This document shows positions 18,162 to 26,932 of a DNA stretch of 28,325 nucleotides, in pieces (position 1 is the stretch's first letter; each line of letters begins with the position of its first letter). The notes beneath the pieces are model-generated. The model searched no databases, was not told the origin of the DNA, and worked only from the letters and a program-made list of their open reading frames with translations. Origin of the DNA: Aurantiochytrium sp. KH105 (taxonomy: Eukaryota > Sar > Bigyra > Thraustochytrida > Thraustochytriidae); the NCBI GenBank assembly GCA_003116975.1, contig BGKB01000318.1:1-28325 (forward strand), in the 5' to 3' direction. The position numbers and the translations under genes were made by a program.

Positions 18162-18789
18162 CGACTCGAGCTTCGCGTGCAAGCTGCCATGCTGGTGGTC
18201 GCCAGCTGCTGCCAGCTGCACTGCATGCAGCTCGCCCGTGCCAACAAGGACGGCGAGCAGAAGCAGCAGCAGTGCCGCGAGAGACAGCCAGATCATGGCA
18301 GATCAACCAATCGATCCATCCATCGGTGTCAGTGCGCCGGGGGACGTATCGCCACGTGGCCGCGCCCTCTGCCCCCCCCTCCCTCTGGCGCCGCATCGCA
18401 CCCATTCCAGACCACAGCGCCCCCTCGCTGTGGAGACCGTCTCCTCCTCTGCGGAGGGTTCTGCGAAAAGCCCAGAGATTCACGATCAGTGAACAACACT
18501 GCAAGCCCTGAGTCACGAAATATCACAGTGGTTCCTCGAGGGAAAGAAACTGACCGCCCCCGGTCGGTGACGGGGTGATTCTGAAGGTTAATATAGTGCG
18601 GGCCCTTTATCCCCACTGCAGTTCCGCGCGAAGGAAAGGACGCTTTTCACAACATATAAATACACAGAGGTGACGGATGCAATCCTTCCCCACCACCACC
18701 AGCCGTACGAGGGCAAGCTTATCTTGCTCTGGCTGGCTGGTTTCTGTGAAGCTTTCTTTCTCTTCACGCGGATCATGCTTGGGGTTGGG

Positions 18790-18890
18790 CACGTGCAGAA
18801 TGGACACCAGAGCGAAAACTCTAATGTCAATTGGTGGGGGCCACTGACGGCTCGTATGCTATAAAAGTGGATGCCACACTGACTCACTAA
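18790..18890 (+). promoter_or_regulatory. Orphan core-promoter-like cluster
   Basis: In plus orientation: E-box CACGTG (18790-18795), CAATTGG (18828-18834, an inverted CCAAT), TATAAAAG (18860-18867) and TGACTCA (18880-18886, the AP-1/Gcn4 motif). The order and spacing are those of an RNA polymerase II promoter, but no coding region follows on the plus strand before the antisense ZIP gene. Only the motifs are seen; activity is inference. Confidence 0.3.
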
Positions 18891-19203
18891 ACGAGCTGCA
18901 GCTGACAACGTGAGCTACTCATGAGATCAGGTCATCTCTTTTATCAATGCAACTCCAAGATGAAACCGATGGCTACGTTCACTTTTGCATCCAACCAAGG
19001 CGATTTCGCTCGTGAAATTTAAACCTTAACAACGCAAAATCTCGATTAACTGTGACTTGGATCATTCAGATCGAGCGCCAAAATGTCTGACTTTTCGAAA
19101 CTAGGCCTAGGTCCTACTTTTTGATGGGAAACGGCCGCAGCGCGCACGTGTTTACCTACTGTGAAAAGAAAATAAGAAAAGGTAGCCAATGAACACCGTG
19201 CGC

Positions 19204-20907
19204 TTAGAGCAAGAATAGGCAGAGAGATACTGCCATAATGGCCATGCCCATAAAAATGGTCACGGTCGTAATTCGATCCTGCGGATCGTAGCGGTGCGCG
19301 GTTGGAATGAGCTCCTTCATGACGATGGCGACCATCATGCCCGACACGAGCGCAAAAAGAGACGCATAAGCCTCGCTTGAAAAAGTGCTCGCCAAAGCGA
19401 CCCAGCCCAAAAAGGCTCCGACAATCTCTGCAAATCCAGAAATCGTTGCGAGAAGAAAGCCGCGCACACGATTTCCTGTCGAGTAATAAATGGGAATGCT
19501 CACGCAGAGACCTTCGGGAATGTTATGAACTGCAATTGCAACAGCCAGACCCACACCGACTGTTGGGTCTGCCAAAGTAGCCACAAAGGTTGCAAGGCCC
19601 TCGGGAAAATTGTGCAGTCCAATTGCAATTGCCGTCATTAATCCCATGCTTCGCAGCTTTTCCTCGTCATGCTCATCGTGCGCTACGGCACGATCCCCAT
19701 GTCCATGTCCATGATGCTGTCCATGCCCGTGGCCGTGGCTGCAATGCTCACGGGCAAGTTCTTCAAGCTCGCGTCGTCGCCGCCGAAGACTCTCCGCATT
19801 TCGCTTTTGCGTATCCCCTTCCGTTGCTTGCTGCGTACTATGCTCACAAACGGACACGGGATTGTTTTCAGCCATGACCTCATCGGATGCCCTGAAACGC
19901 TCAAGTCCAATGCGGGCTGCTTGCTCAATGGAGACATTTCCGCTGTCGTCCTCGTTCATCGATGTGAAGCGAACGCTTGGAGGCGCTGCGGCCCGCATCT
20001 GCTTGTGGCGTTCGGCCAACTCCAGGTCAACTTGTTCAGGATTCCCCTCGGGGCATGATGGCGCCGCATCCATGATCGCAAGCTCCACGAGTTCCGAGTC
20101 GGCATTTTCTCGGGTCCCGCCGCTTGCAGGTGAGGGGGACGGGCATTCTTTAGCGTCGCCGTTGCTCGCCATCTCAGTGCGGCCAGGTGACGGTCCGCTG
20201 CGCCAGGTGTTCGTGGGACGCGCGATTCCCGTGCTCGTGGACGTGCTCGAGCTTTCTACATGGTCGCCCTTGTCACCCTTGGCGCTCCTGAGAGAACTGA
20301 GATGTTGAATGTGGTGAATGCCTGCGTCAAGGCAAAGGAAAAACAAGAGCCCGAGGAAAAAGACAATGGTCGTCATAATACGCGCTGGTGCCAGCGGGTT
20401 CTCGTGCTCCCAAAGGCACTCGCACGCCACAAACTCGTCCACGGCCTTGACAAAAATTTCAATGAGCGAAACGTACAGCATGACGCCGGCAGAGAAGCCA
20501 AGGGACCCGGCGAGTACAAAGCGGTTCGCTCGCGTCACCACACCATCGCAAAAGACGAAGGCAGCCCCCACCGAAGTGGACAATCCTGCGGCGATTACCA
20601 GGCCAAAGGCCAGGGGGACATTGTCCTCTCGATTTGTGTCTTGGTCCTCCTCGCCTGCCTCGTCTGCCTCGTCTGCCTCCCCCACCTGTTGCTCCTCGTC
20701 GAGCTGCAGCTCGCAAGCTGCAGAGCACAGTTCACTTAGCTGCTCTGCGCTCGCGACTTCGATCGGCGTCGTCTCGGACGCGTTCACCGCGCACGAGACG
20801 AAGACTCCTGCTGCCGTCGTCGAGGTTGTCGCCTCTGCCCTTGACTGCTGCGCCGCGAGGACGGCTGCGGCCGCGAGAGCATACACGCGAAGCGTCCCTC
20901 CCGCCAT
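19204..20907 (-). CDS. ZIP-family (SLC39/ZupT-like) zinc or divalent metal transporter
   Basis: 567 residues, intronless. A hydrophobic N-terminus (1-24, ending near SRAEA) looks like a signal peptide, followed by an acidic, Cys-containing lumenal segment (C39, C61, C65). Transmembrane helices are visible at about 97-122, 129-155 and 177-202. A long Ser/Glu-rich loop (203-420) ends in a metal-binding His run (HGHGHGQHHGHGHG, 391-404). Then come the helices with HNFPEG (432-437) and HNIPEG (461-466), the paired metal-site motifs of ZIP proteins, and three more helices to the C-terminus. The HNIPEGL motif in the second position is of the ZupT/GufA-like subgroup. ZIP proteins move zinc (also iron or manganese) into the cytosol, from outside or from an organelle. 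Start ATG at 20907 fits the signal peptide. Metal specificity and membrane are not decided by sequence. Confidence 0.93.
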   Translation of the reverse strand: MAGGTLRVYALAAAAVLAAQQSRAEATTSTTAAGVFVSCAVNASETTPIEVASAEQLSELCSAACELQLDEEQQVGEADEADEAGEEDQDTNREDNVPLAFGLVIAAGLSTSVGAAFVFCDGVVTRANRFVLAGSLGFSAGVMLYVSLIEIFVKAVDEFVACECLWEHENPLAPARIMTTIVFFLGLLFFLCLDAGIHHIQHLSSLRSAKGDKGDHVESSSTSTSTGIARPTNTWRSGPSPGRTEMASNGDAKECPSPSPASGGTRENADSELVELAIMDAAPSCPEGNPEQVDLELAERHKQMRAAAPPSVRFTSMNEDDSGNVSIEQAARIGLERFRASDEVMAENNPVSVCEHSTQQATEGDTQKRNAESLRRRRRELEELAREHCSHGHGHGQHHGHGHGDRAVAHDEHDEEKLRSMGLMTAIAIGLHNFPEGLATFVATLADPTVGVGLAVAIAVHNIPEGLCVSIPIYYSTGNRVRGFLLATISGFAEIVGAFLGWVALASTFSSEAYASLFALVSGMMVAIVMKELIPTAHRYDPQDRITTVTIFMGMAIMAVSLCLFLL

Positions 20908-21017
20908 GCTCCCGCCTCCTTCGCCTCGCGCGGACCTGACGTCCTCGGCAGGTCCTCCTCCCTCCTGCCTTCTCCTCGCGAAGGCAGGCCTCGGGCTCGG
21001 GCTCTGCGGCCCCTGCC

Positions 21018-21062
21018 CCGCCGCGCCGCGCCGCGCCGAGTCGAGTCGAGTCGAGTCGAGTC
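21018..21062 (+). repeat. (CGCCG)n and (CGAGT)n arrays
   Basis: Four CGCCG-type units pass directly into five CGAGT units, upstream of the ZIP gene. Confidence 0.88.
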
Positions 21063-21352
21063 GCGCGCCTCCCGCCGGCCGCCCTGCTCGATGAAGGCGA
21101 TCGTGGACTGCTTGTTCTGTTTGTTGCGCGCTCCTTGCGTGTCGGCGACTTGGGAGAGACGTTTTGGCCTACTTGCCGCGACGTGCCGGGACTTTCGATC
21201 GGCCGCCATGGCCGCACGTGACTATGCGGCCTGAGACGCCAGGCAGGAAGGGACTGGCTGACTGACGTGAGAGAGAGAGACCCAATTCGGCGGCGACCGA
21301 GACGAGCGTGCTCATGCTCGCAGTCGCTCGCTAGGCCGGGCCGGCCGCGCAT

Positions 21353-21396
21353 GGCAAGGCAAGGCAAGGCAAGGCAAGGCAAGGCAAGGCAAGGCA
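21353..21396 (+). repeat. (AAGGC)n pentanucleotide array
   Basis: About nine perfect units. The motif is the reverse complement of the GCCTT array at 17751-17809. Confidence 0.93.
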
Positions 21397-21827
21397 TCGC
21401 GCGGCGTGGCAGCGGCCACGGGTCCGTCGACCTGCCCGGAGCAGCAGAAGAGGAGCGAAACGGCGACGACAGCCACCATGGCCACGGTCACGCCAAAAGT
21501 GCGAGCGAGGCTAGCTGGGGGCTCGGACCACGTCATTGAGAGAGGGCGGCACCGAGGGAGGCAGGCAGGGAGGGGTGGGCGACGAGAAGAGTAGGGCGAT
21601 AGGGCACCCGCCCCGTCGCTGGGGCGTGCTGCAACGCCTTCTCTGCCTGCGAACTTGGGGCCTGTCAAACAAGTGGGCGAACGCTCATGCGACCCACTAT
21701 CGAGGCGCCACGGCTGAAGACTTTGCGTATACGAGTGGTAGTGTGTGCGAAAAGAGAAGCTGGTGTTCGATGGGTGGAAGAAACGGCGCACGGTTAGCGA
21801 AAGCGAGTATGCAAAAGCAAGTGCCGC

Positions 21828-21954
21828 CTTGCTTTGCTTTGCTTTGCTTTGCTTTGCTTTGCTTTGCTTTGCTTTGCTTTGCTTTGCTTTGCTTTGCTTT
21901 GCTTTGCTTTGCTTTGCTTTGCTTGGCTTTGCTTTGCTTTGCTTTGCTTTGCTT
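21828..21954 (+). repeat. (GCTTT)n pentanucleotide array, 127 bases
   Basis: About 25 units with one GCTTG unit at 21921-21925; the longest tandem array in the window. Confidence 0.97.
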
Positions 21955-22937
21955 GTGACAACACAAGGTTCAAGCTGCTTTTAAGGCTTTAACGATCAAG
22001 CTTTGAACAGCACGCTCGTTTTCCCGCTTTACAAGCAGGCGATACCCCAACACTACTATCCATTTGTAATGTGGCACGGTTTTGAAAATAAATCGACAAA
22101 TAATCGCGCGCTCCGCGGATACGCTCTAAGCTTGGAACACGCAATGCCGAGAGACGATGTCTTGGCGCCACAGCGGATATGAAAGATAACAGCGATCGCA
22201 GCTCCCACAACGTGGTCCAGTGACAGCATCGTTCTTTGATATAATGAGTTCCCTTCGCAGTATTCTTTCAACCAAGATTTTATGAGCTCAGCGAGTTTTC
22301 ATCGAAAAGTCTGCCGAGATCATGATTGCAAAGACTTGCGTCGACTTCCTTTCGCGGAGGAAAAGATGACCCACGATGTTTTTTCGAAATGGAAGTCAAA
22401 GACGATTCTTGGATGGCTTGGCTTACGTACGCAAAGACGTAAGATAAAAGAAAGAAGAGTGTTACAGCTGGCTGTCATCTCGCATTCTAACGATATGGCC
22501 AACGTCAAAGATTCTCAACGCTGTCGTTCATCGTCACTCCTCTCATACGTGAGCTCGATTTCTCTTCTCCTTTTCCTTCTTCTGTTATCTGTGGTCAATC
22601 GAAAATCACTTGAACAAAATTTTAGTCTAAAGTCAAGAAAGCGTTCTTGTAGCTGTTCATTTACGTGACATTCGTTGAAGCTCCTAGGAATCTGCGAATT
22701 TATGTTGTTGCATCGCTTTCGTTGCCTCAAACAACGTACTTGCTCCTCCTGCAGGGACAAAGCGAGTTGAATCCGCCTCTCTCTATCTCTGGCACTGGGC
22801 TCTTTTTTAAAATTAAAAGGCACAAGTTGGTTGCGATCAAGCTGCAGTTGGTTGTTGGTGTTTCAGGACCTGAGACTGACCAACTAAAGATACGACGCGA
22901 CAAACAACCTACAGTCTCTCTCCACCACGTGGCGGCC

Positions 22938-25900
22938 ATGGCGGACGCCGCACCCAGACAGCAGGCTCGCAAAGGGGCCCGCGCTCCTCTGGCAGGGCAT
23001 CGCCCGCCTGGCAAGGAAGAGGAAGGCAGACCCACCAAGGCCAACGAGAAAGAAGTTGAGGTCGACGACCACGAAGACGACATCAACATCAACATCGACA
23101 ACGTCCACGAGAACGACGAAGATGAGGACGAGGACGAGGACGAAGACGAGGACGACGAGGACGAGGACGAAGACGGTGAAGACGACGATGACGAAGATGA
23201 AGACGAGGAGGAGGAGGAGGACGACGACGACGACGATGACGACGGGGAGGAGGAGGACGATGACGACGATGACAACAATGGTAAACTGAATCGCCAGCGT
23301 GCGACGCAACGAGGAATTCCAAGGAGGACTGCCATACGAGGCCAAGCGTCTGGAGACGAGCTTCGGTCTGACGCCCCCGATACGTTTGGTCTCACGACCT
23401 TTGTGGTTCCAGACTTTGATGCTCTTAGCTTTGTCGATGGCATCTGTTCCCAAAACCTTGAAGTGGACGAACTCGACTTTCTTCTTGACAATCTCGACGG
23501 TCTCCAATTTGACCTTGACGAGTCCATCCGCAAGGTAGAGCAGATGGATAACGCAGTCGGTAAGCGAATCGAACGATCCCGCATCGAAAATGAGGCTCTC
23601 TCCAAGGAGCTCCGCAACATTGCGCAGGAGCAGACGCGAGTTCAAGAAAAAGTAGCGCGCCAATTTCGCACGCTCGAACGCAAATTTGGTCGCGCATCTG
23701 AATCTGCAATAGGCATCGGCTCTCGTCTCGAGCACCTCGACATGGTCAAGAGTCGCGCCGCGCATGCCCAACAGCTGCTCATGTATTTTGCTGAATTTGC
23801 CCACGAAACTGAAGTCACCTCGCCGCTCTTTACCGACTTTCCGCGCACACTCACCGACGCTGCGCCATACATTCATGATCTCGAGGACATCACACTCGAT
23901 CTCACTGTGCCTGGTCTTGAGCGCGGCGTAAAGCAAGTCGCGGAAATGAGCGGCAGGGTTCTCACAGGTCTCCTTGACGAATTTGATCGCGCCGCGACGG
24001 ACGGGGACATGCTCAAGATGCGCAAGTGCGCCGACGCCATCCTCGAGAATTTTCGTCACAAGCAAGGGCCGGAGAACCTCTTTCAAAGGTTCATTTATCA
24101 CAGTCTCAACCCCTTGCTCGCGGCACGAGAACGCTCGATTGGCTTTCGTAATAGTGCGCTTCGGGACAATCTTGCCCACCTTTTCACACAAATTCGCAGC
24201 GTCGTACGCACTACGCATGTTGCCGTTGCCAAGGTTTTTCCGCGGCACATGCACGAGATTTTTGCTCTCCTCGTCACGCGTCTCTTTAATGACTCGGTCT
24301 TTGGGCTGCAGCCTACGCTTCAAGACTTTCTCTTTCCAAAGCACAGAGGCGGGGAGCTTGCACACAACGAGTTTCTCCAAATTCTCTTTACTGCGCACAA
24401 GGAGACCGAAGTATTGGTGCAAGAGCTCATTCGTGGCCTTCGCGCCTCACAGCAGCAGCAGCAGCAACAACGCCAGCAGCAGCGGCAACAGCAGCAACAG
24501 CAAGCGCTTGCGCAATCCGGCAACCCTACGCATGACGCTGCTGCACACGATCGCGGGCGACACTCGAATGAAAACGCGGCGTCTTCCATTTCAGACGCCT
24601 CGCTTCAGCAAAAACTCAAATTCGACGTCGAAATTATTCACAAGCAGGTCAGCGTTGTCTTTGAGCCTTTTACGGCCCAGTACGCAGACCGCGAGGAGAA
24701 ACTCTTCTCGCAGCGGATTTCAAAGCGCCTCTACGCGATTATGCCCTTCGATTTTGTCCGCGTTGTCATTCCCGACCTTGAACCTCCACCCGGTGTGTCG
24801 CGGCCACAGCGCGCGCCTCCGGAGCCGGTTCAAGGAGCGCAAGTTTCGAGCTCGACCAAGGCCGCTTCTTCTTCGGGCGCCAGCGGGCAAGCCGAATTTG
24901 GCGAAACCGACGAGGCGGCAATGCGCGCCATGTATGAGGAGGACGCCATATTGGCTCTTCGCCGACTCTTTCGACATGTGCGTTCGCTTGACAAAAACTT
25001 TGACGAGGCTTCTATCGTCGTAGACACTCTTGATGTTCAAGAAAATTGGCAAGAGGATCTTTTGGAGGTCGATGTGGCGGCGTTGGCAAAAGCCACAGAT
25101 GACGGTCGCAGCTGGCGACTTGGAGACATCGAGGACATTATTGCCGGAATTCCTCCTCCCCTACGCGAAGACTCTTTCGAGGGTATTCTCACCGAACTCC
25201 GCGGTGTCCCGGGCCAAGCAATTCGGTGGGCCTATGAAGCCCATAAGCGCTGCGTTGACCTCCTGGGTCCGCGACGCGAGGACGGTGACGAGAACGGCTC
25301 GTCCTGGTCTTCACCGCTTTCTCCGGCGCAGCATGGACAACAGCAAGAGCAACAGGGCTCTGCCGGCGCGCGCCTCGCCGTCGAAAGTGTTGTTTTGGCG
25401 GTCGCAAATGATAATCGAGAATTTTACGAGGCGGCCCAGCGCCTCTTCCAGAGTCTCTGCGAGCGCTTCTTTGAAGCCACGCTCATTCCATTACTTCAGA
25501 CCGTTCACTCGACCATTGTTTCCCCAGCTCCTTTTCGAGAGGCAGACGGCTCGTCCATGCTCAAGGCTCTCGCAGAGGAGATGGACCTCTTCGATGACCA
25601 TGAACAGGCCTACGTCGTTGGAGCCTCGCGCGTCGTGCACCGTTTGCAAGTTCTGCCCGCGCTAGCCACCGCAAATGCAAGCATCAAATCCACCATTGCT
25701 GCAGTTTCTCAGAAACCGAAACGTCGCCGTTCGGTGGCGCAAGCGTCCGAAACAGACGAGGAACCAAGCCTTGAGCCTCCTATTCGAGCGCTTGACCTTT
25801 ATCTCGTATCGAGTCAAAACGCAGAGGAGATGCTCGAGCAAATTTTGTTGTATTGGCGCGATGTAGTGTACCCGTCGCTGTCAAAATCGCCAAACGCTGT

Positions 25901-26534
25901 CAGTGTCTGCCAAGCCTTCCTCAACAACAGGCTTAGCCTGTGCGAGTCAATTCTCGCCGATGGTCTTGACGCACTTCTCAATAATGCATGCGTGCAGGCT
26001 CAGGCTTGTGCGCTAACACTATGGGAAAAGACCGACTATGCGCCGAAAGAAGGCGCAGAGGTCCGCTTCGATCGCACGACACGGTGGTGCCTGGCATGCG
26101 TTGAAGTACTCGCGGTCTATGTTGACCGGATCTCGCGTTTGTCCAACCTAGAAGCACGCCGCATTGGTCTCGTGAGGCTTTCGTACTTGGGCCGCGATGT
26201 TTTGCTGGGCACATTGCGCAGAGCAAAGGTGTCTGTAAATGGGTCTTTTACGCTTGTACAGGACATTGGCACACTTGGCAAAGTTTTCACCAACAATCCA
26301 TTTTGCAGCGAGATCCCGGACGTTGTGGAAACCTGGGATGAACTCCGTCTCATCTCGCAGCTTTTTATTGTACAGCCTTCCAATTTGCACGAACTTATCT
26401 CTGACCGCGAGGGTGGTCTTTCGCTGGTTCGGCCCCGTCTCTTGTATGAATGCATCTCGCGGCGATCTGACTTTCGGACTTCGTACGGAGCCAAGGCCGC
26501 CTGGGTCAAGACTCTCTTTGCCAAAGCATCCTAA
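22938..26534 (+). CDS. SEC10: Exocyst complex subunit Sec10 (EXOC5)-like, with acidic N-terminal extension
   Basis: 1198 residues, intronless. The ATG at 22938 (GCCATGG context) is chosen; the frame is open 91 codons further up only through a TTTACGTGAC-type leader that does not look coding. Sec10 likeness begins near 158: a coiled coil with ALSKELRNIAQEQTRVQEKV, then the family hallmark HLDMVKSRAAHAQQLLMYF (LE-x-V-x-x-x-R-x-x-A-x-x-A-x-x-L-x-x-YF pattern), PYIHDLEDITLDLTVPGLERG and later helical repeats. Sec10 helps tether secretory vesicles at the plasma membrane within the octameric exocyst. Length exceeds the usual 700-870 because of an acidic run of about 70 Asp/Glu (43-112), a Gln-rich insert (about 504-522) and Ser/Pro/Gln inserts (about 616-661, 777-811, 915-935). 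These inserts sit between helical blocks, as expected for loops. Soluble, cytosolic. Sec10 by eye is likely, not certain. Confidence 0.78.
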   Translation: MADAAPRQQARKGARAPLAGHRPPGKEEEGRPTKANEKEVEVDDHEDDININIDNVHENDEDEDEDEDEDEDDEDEDEDGEDDDDEDEDEEEEEDDDDDDDDGEEEDDDDDDNNGKLNRQRATQRGIPRRTAIRGQASGDELRSDAPDTFGLTTFVVPDFDALSFVDGICSQNLEVDELDFLLDNLDGLQFDLDESIRKVEQMDNAVGKRIERSRIENEALSKELRNIAQEQTRVQEKVARQFRTLERKFGRASESAIGIGSRLEHLDMVKSRAAHAQQLLMYFAEFAHETEVTSPLFTDFPRTLTDAAPYIHDLEDITLDLTVPGLERGVKQVAEMSGRVLTGLLDEFDRAATDGDMLKMRKCADAILENFRHKQGPENLFQRFIYHSLNPLLAARERSIGFRNSALRDNLAHLFTQIRSVVRTTHVAVAKVFPRHMHEIFALLVTRLFNDSVFGLQPTLQDFLFPKHRGGELAHNEFLQILFTAHKETEVLVQELIRGLRASQQQQQQQRQQQRQQQQQQALAQSGNPTHDAAAHDRGRHSNENAASSISDASLQQKLKFDVEIIHKQVSVVFEPFTAQYADREEKLFSQRISKRLYAIMPFDFVRVVIPDLEPPPGVSRPQRAPPEPVQGAQVSSSTKAASSSGASGQAEFGETDEAAMRAMYEEDAILALRRLFRHVRSLDKNFDEASIVVDTLDVQENWQEDLLEVDVAALAKATDDGRSWRLGDIEDIIAGIPPPLREDSFEGILTELRGVPGQAIRWAYEAHKRCVDLLGPRREDGDENGSSWSSPLSPAQHGQQQEQQGSAGARLAVESVVLAVANDNREFYEAAQRLFQSLCERFFEATLIPLLQTVHSTIVSPAPFREADGSSMLKALAEEMDLFDDHEQAYVVGASRVVHRLQVLPALATANASIKSTIAAVSQKPKRRRSVAQASETDEEPSLEPPIRALDLYLVSSQNAEEMLEQILLYWRDVVYPSLSKSPNAVSVCQAFLNNRLSLCESILADGLDALLNNACVQAQACALTLWEKTDYAPKEGAEVRFDRTTRWCLACVEVLAVYVDRISRLSNLEARRIGLVRLSYLGRDVLLGTLRRAKVSVNGSFTLVQDIGTLGKVFTNNPFCSEIPDVVETWDELRLISQLFIVQPSNLHELISDREGGLSLVRPRLLYECISRRSDFRTSYGAKAAWVKTLFAKAS

Positions 26535-26932
26535 TTGTGTGTTGGAGTCATTGGCGAGCGACAAAGCATATAGGCTGGTTGGCTGGCTCGCGTTCTTCGT
26601 TCGGAGAACATTGCCTCGCCAAGCACGAGCCAGAAGTGATATCCCTATTCTTCCACACGTACTGCACTGCACTGCACTGCACTGCTCTGCTCTGCTCTGC
26701 TCTGCTCAGCACTGCATACCAAAAATCATACACAAAAAGAACAAACAAAGAACTGCTCGCGTAGAACATGAATGTTGGGAGTGGCAGGTTGAAAAGCGAA
26801 ATACATACGAAATAGAAAAGAAAAATTGTCCTCTCTCTGTCGCAACCGTGCGCACATTTTCGCATGGCCAGTGGACATTTTTTTACGGTAAAGATTATCG
26901 ACGCTATTTCATCGCAAGAAGTGCTGGCCCCG
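26535..26932. other. Intergenic spacer between convergent genes
   Basis: Holds a (ACTGC)n/(TCTGC)n array at 26661-26715 and an A-rich stretch (26720-26830). No canonical AATAAA is seen for either neighbour on its sense strand. No gene. Confidence 0.65.
26661..26715 (+). repeat. (ACTGC)5-(TCTGC)n pentanucleotide array
   Basis: Five ACTGC units change abruptly into four TCTGC units, then one divergent unit and a last ACTGC. A single transition/transversion in one unit that then spread would explain the switch. Confidence 0.9.

Larger units (their letters stand above)
16513..19203. other. 2.7-kb gene-free region: microsatellite block, then AT-richer spacer
   Basis: 16513-17880 is the upstream region of the Rab gene (minus strand) and is almost continuous simple sequence: GAAA, GGC, CGTG, TCTG, CCTG, CTTT, GCCT, a T-rich pyrimidine tract and GCCTT. 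17880-18500 is ordinary GC-rich sequence with a (CCAGG)n array; frames of about 200 codons on both strands there show no family likeness. 18500-19203 is AT-richer, with a promoter-like cluster near 18790-18890 but no ORF of note behind it. Confidence 0.6.
20908..22937. other. Divergent intergenic region, ZIP gene / Sec10-like gene
   Basis: Both neighbouring genes start outward from here. The left part (20908-21830) is GC-rich with CGCCG/CGAGT and AAGGC arrays; the middle has a 127-base GCTTT array; 21960-22937 drops to a much lower GC content and holds TTAAA/TATAAT-like AT patches. A 128-codon frame at 22282-22668 (+) contains a hydrophobic stretch but has no family resemblance and is not called. 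Acceptor-like TTTCAG (22860-22866) and CTACAG lie just before the Sec10 start, so a 5' UTR intron is possible. Confidence 0.55.

Noticed and set aside
17228..18516. Frames of about 200-264 codons on both strands
   Set aside because: Translate microsatellites (repeated short peptide units) and neighbouring GC-rich sequence; no family likeness.
22282..22668. 128-codon plus-strand frame with a hydrophobic segment
   Set aside because: Ser/Arg/Lys-rich, no recognisable family, ordinary length for chance in low-GC DNA; no splice link to Sec10 shown.
22665..22937. Upstream extension of the Sec10-like protein by 91 residues
   Set aside because: No ATG at its start in a coding-like context, crosses acceptor-like sites and low-GC DNA; the ATG at 22938 has a strong context.
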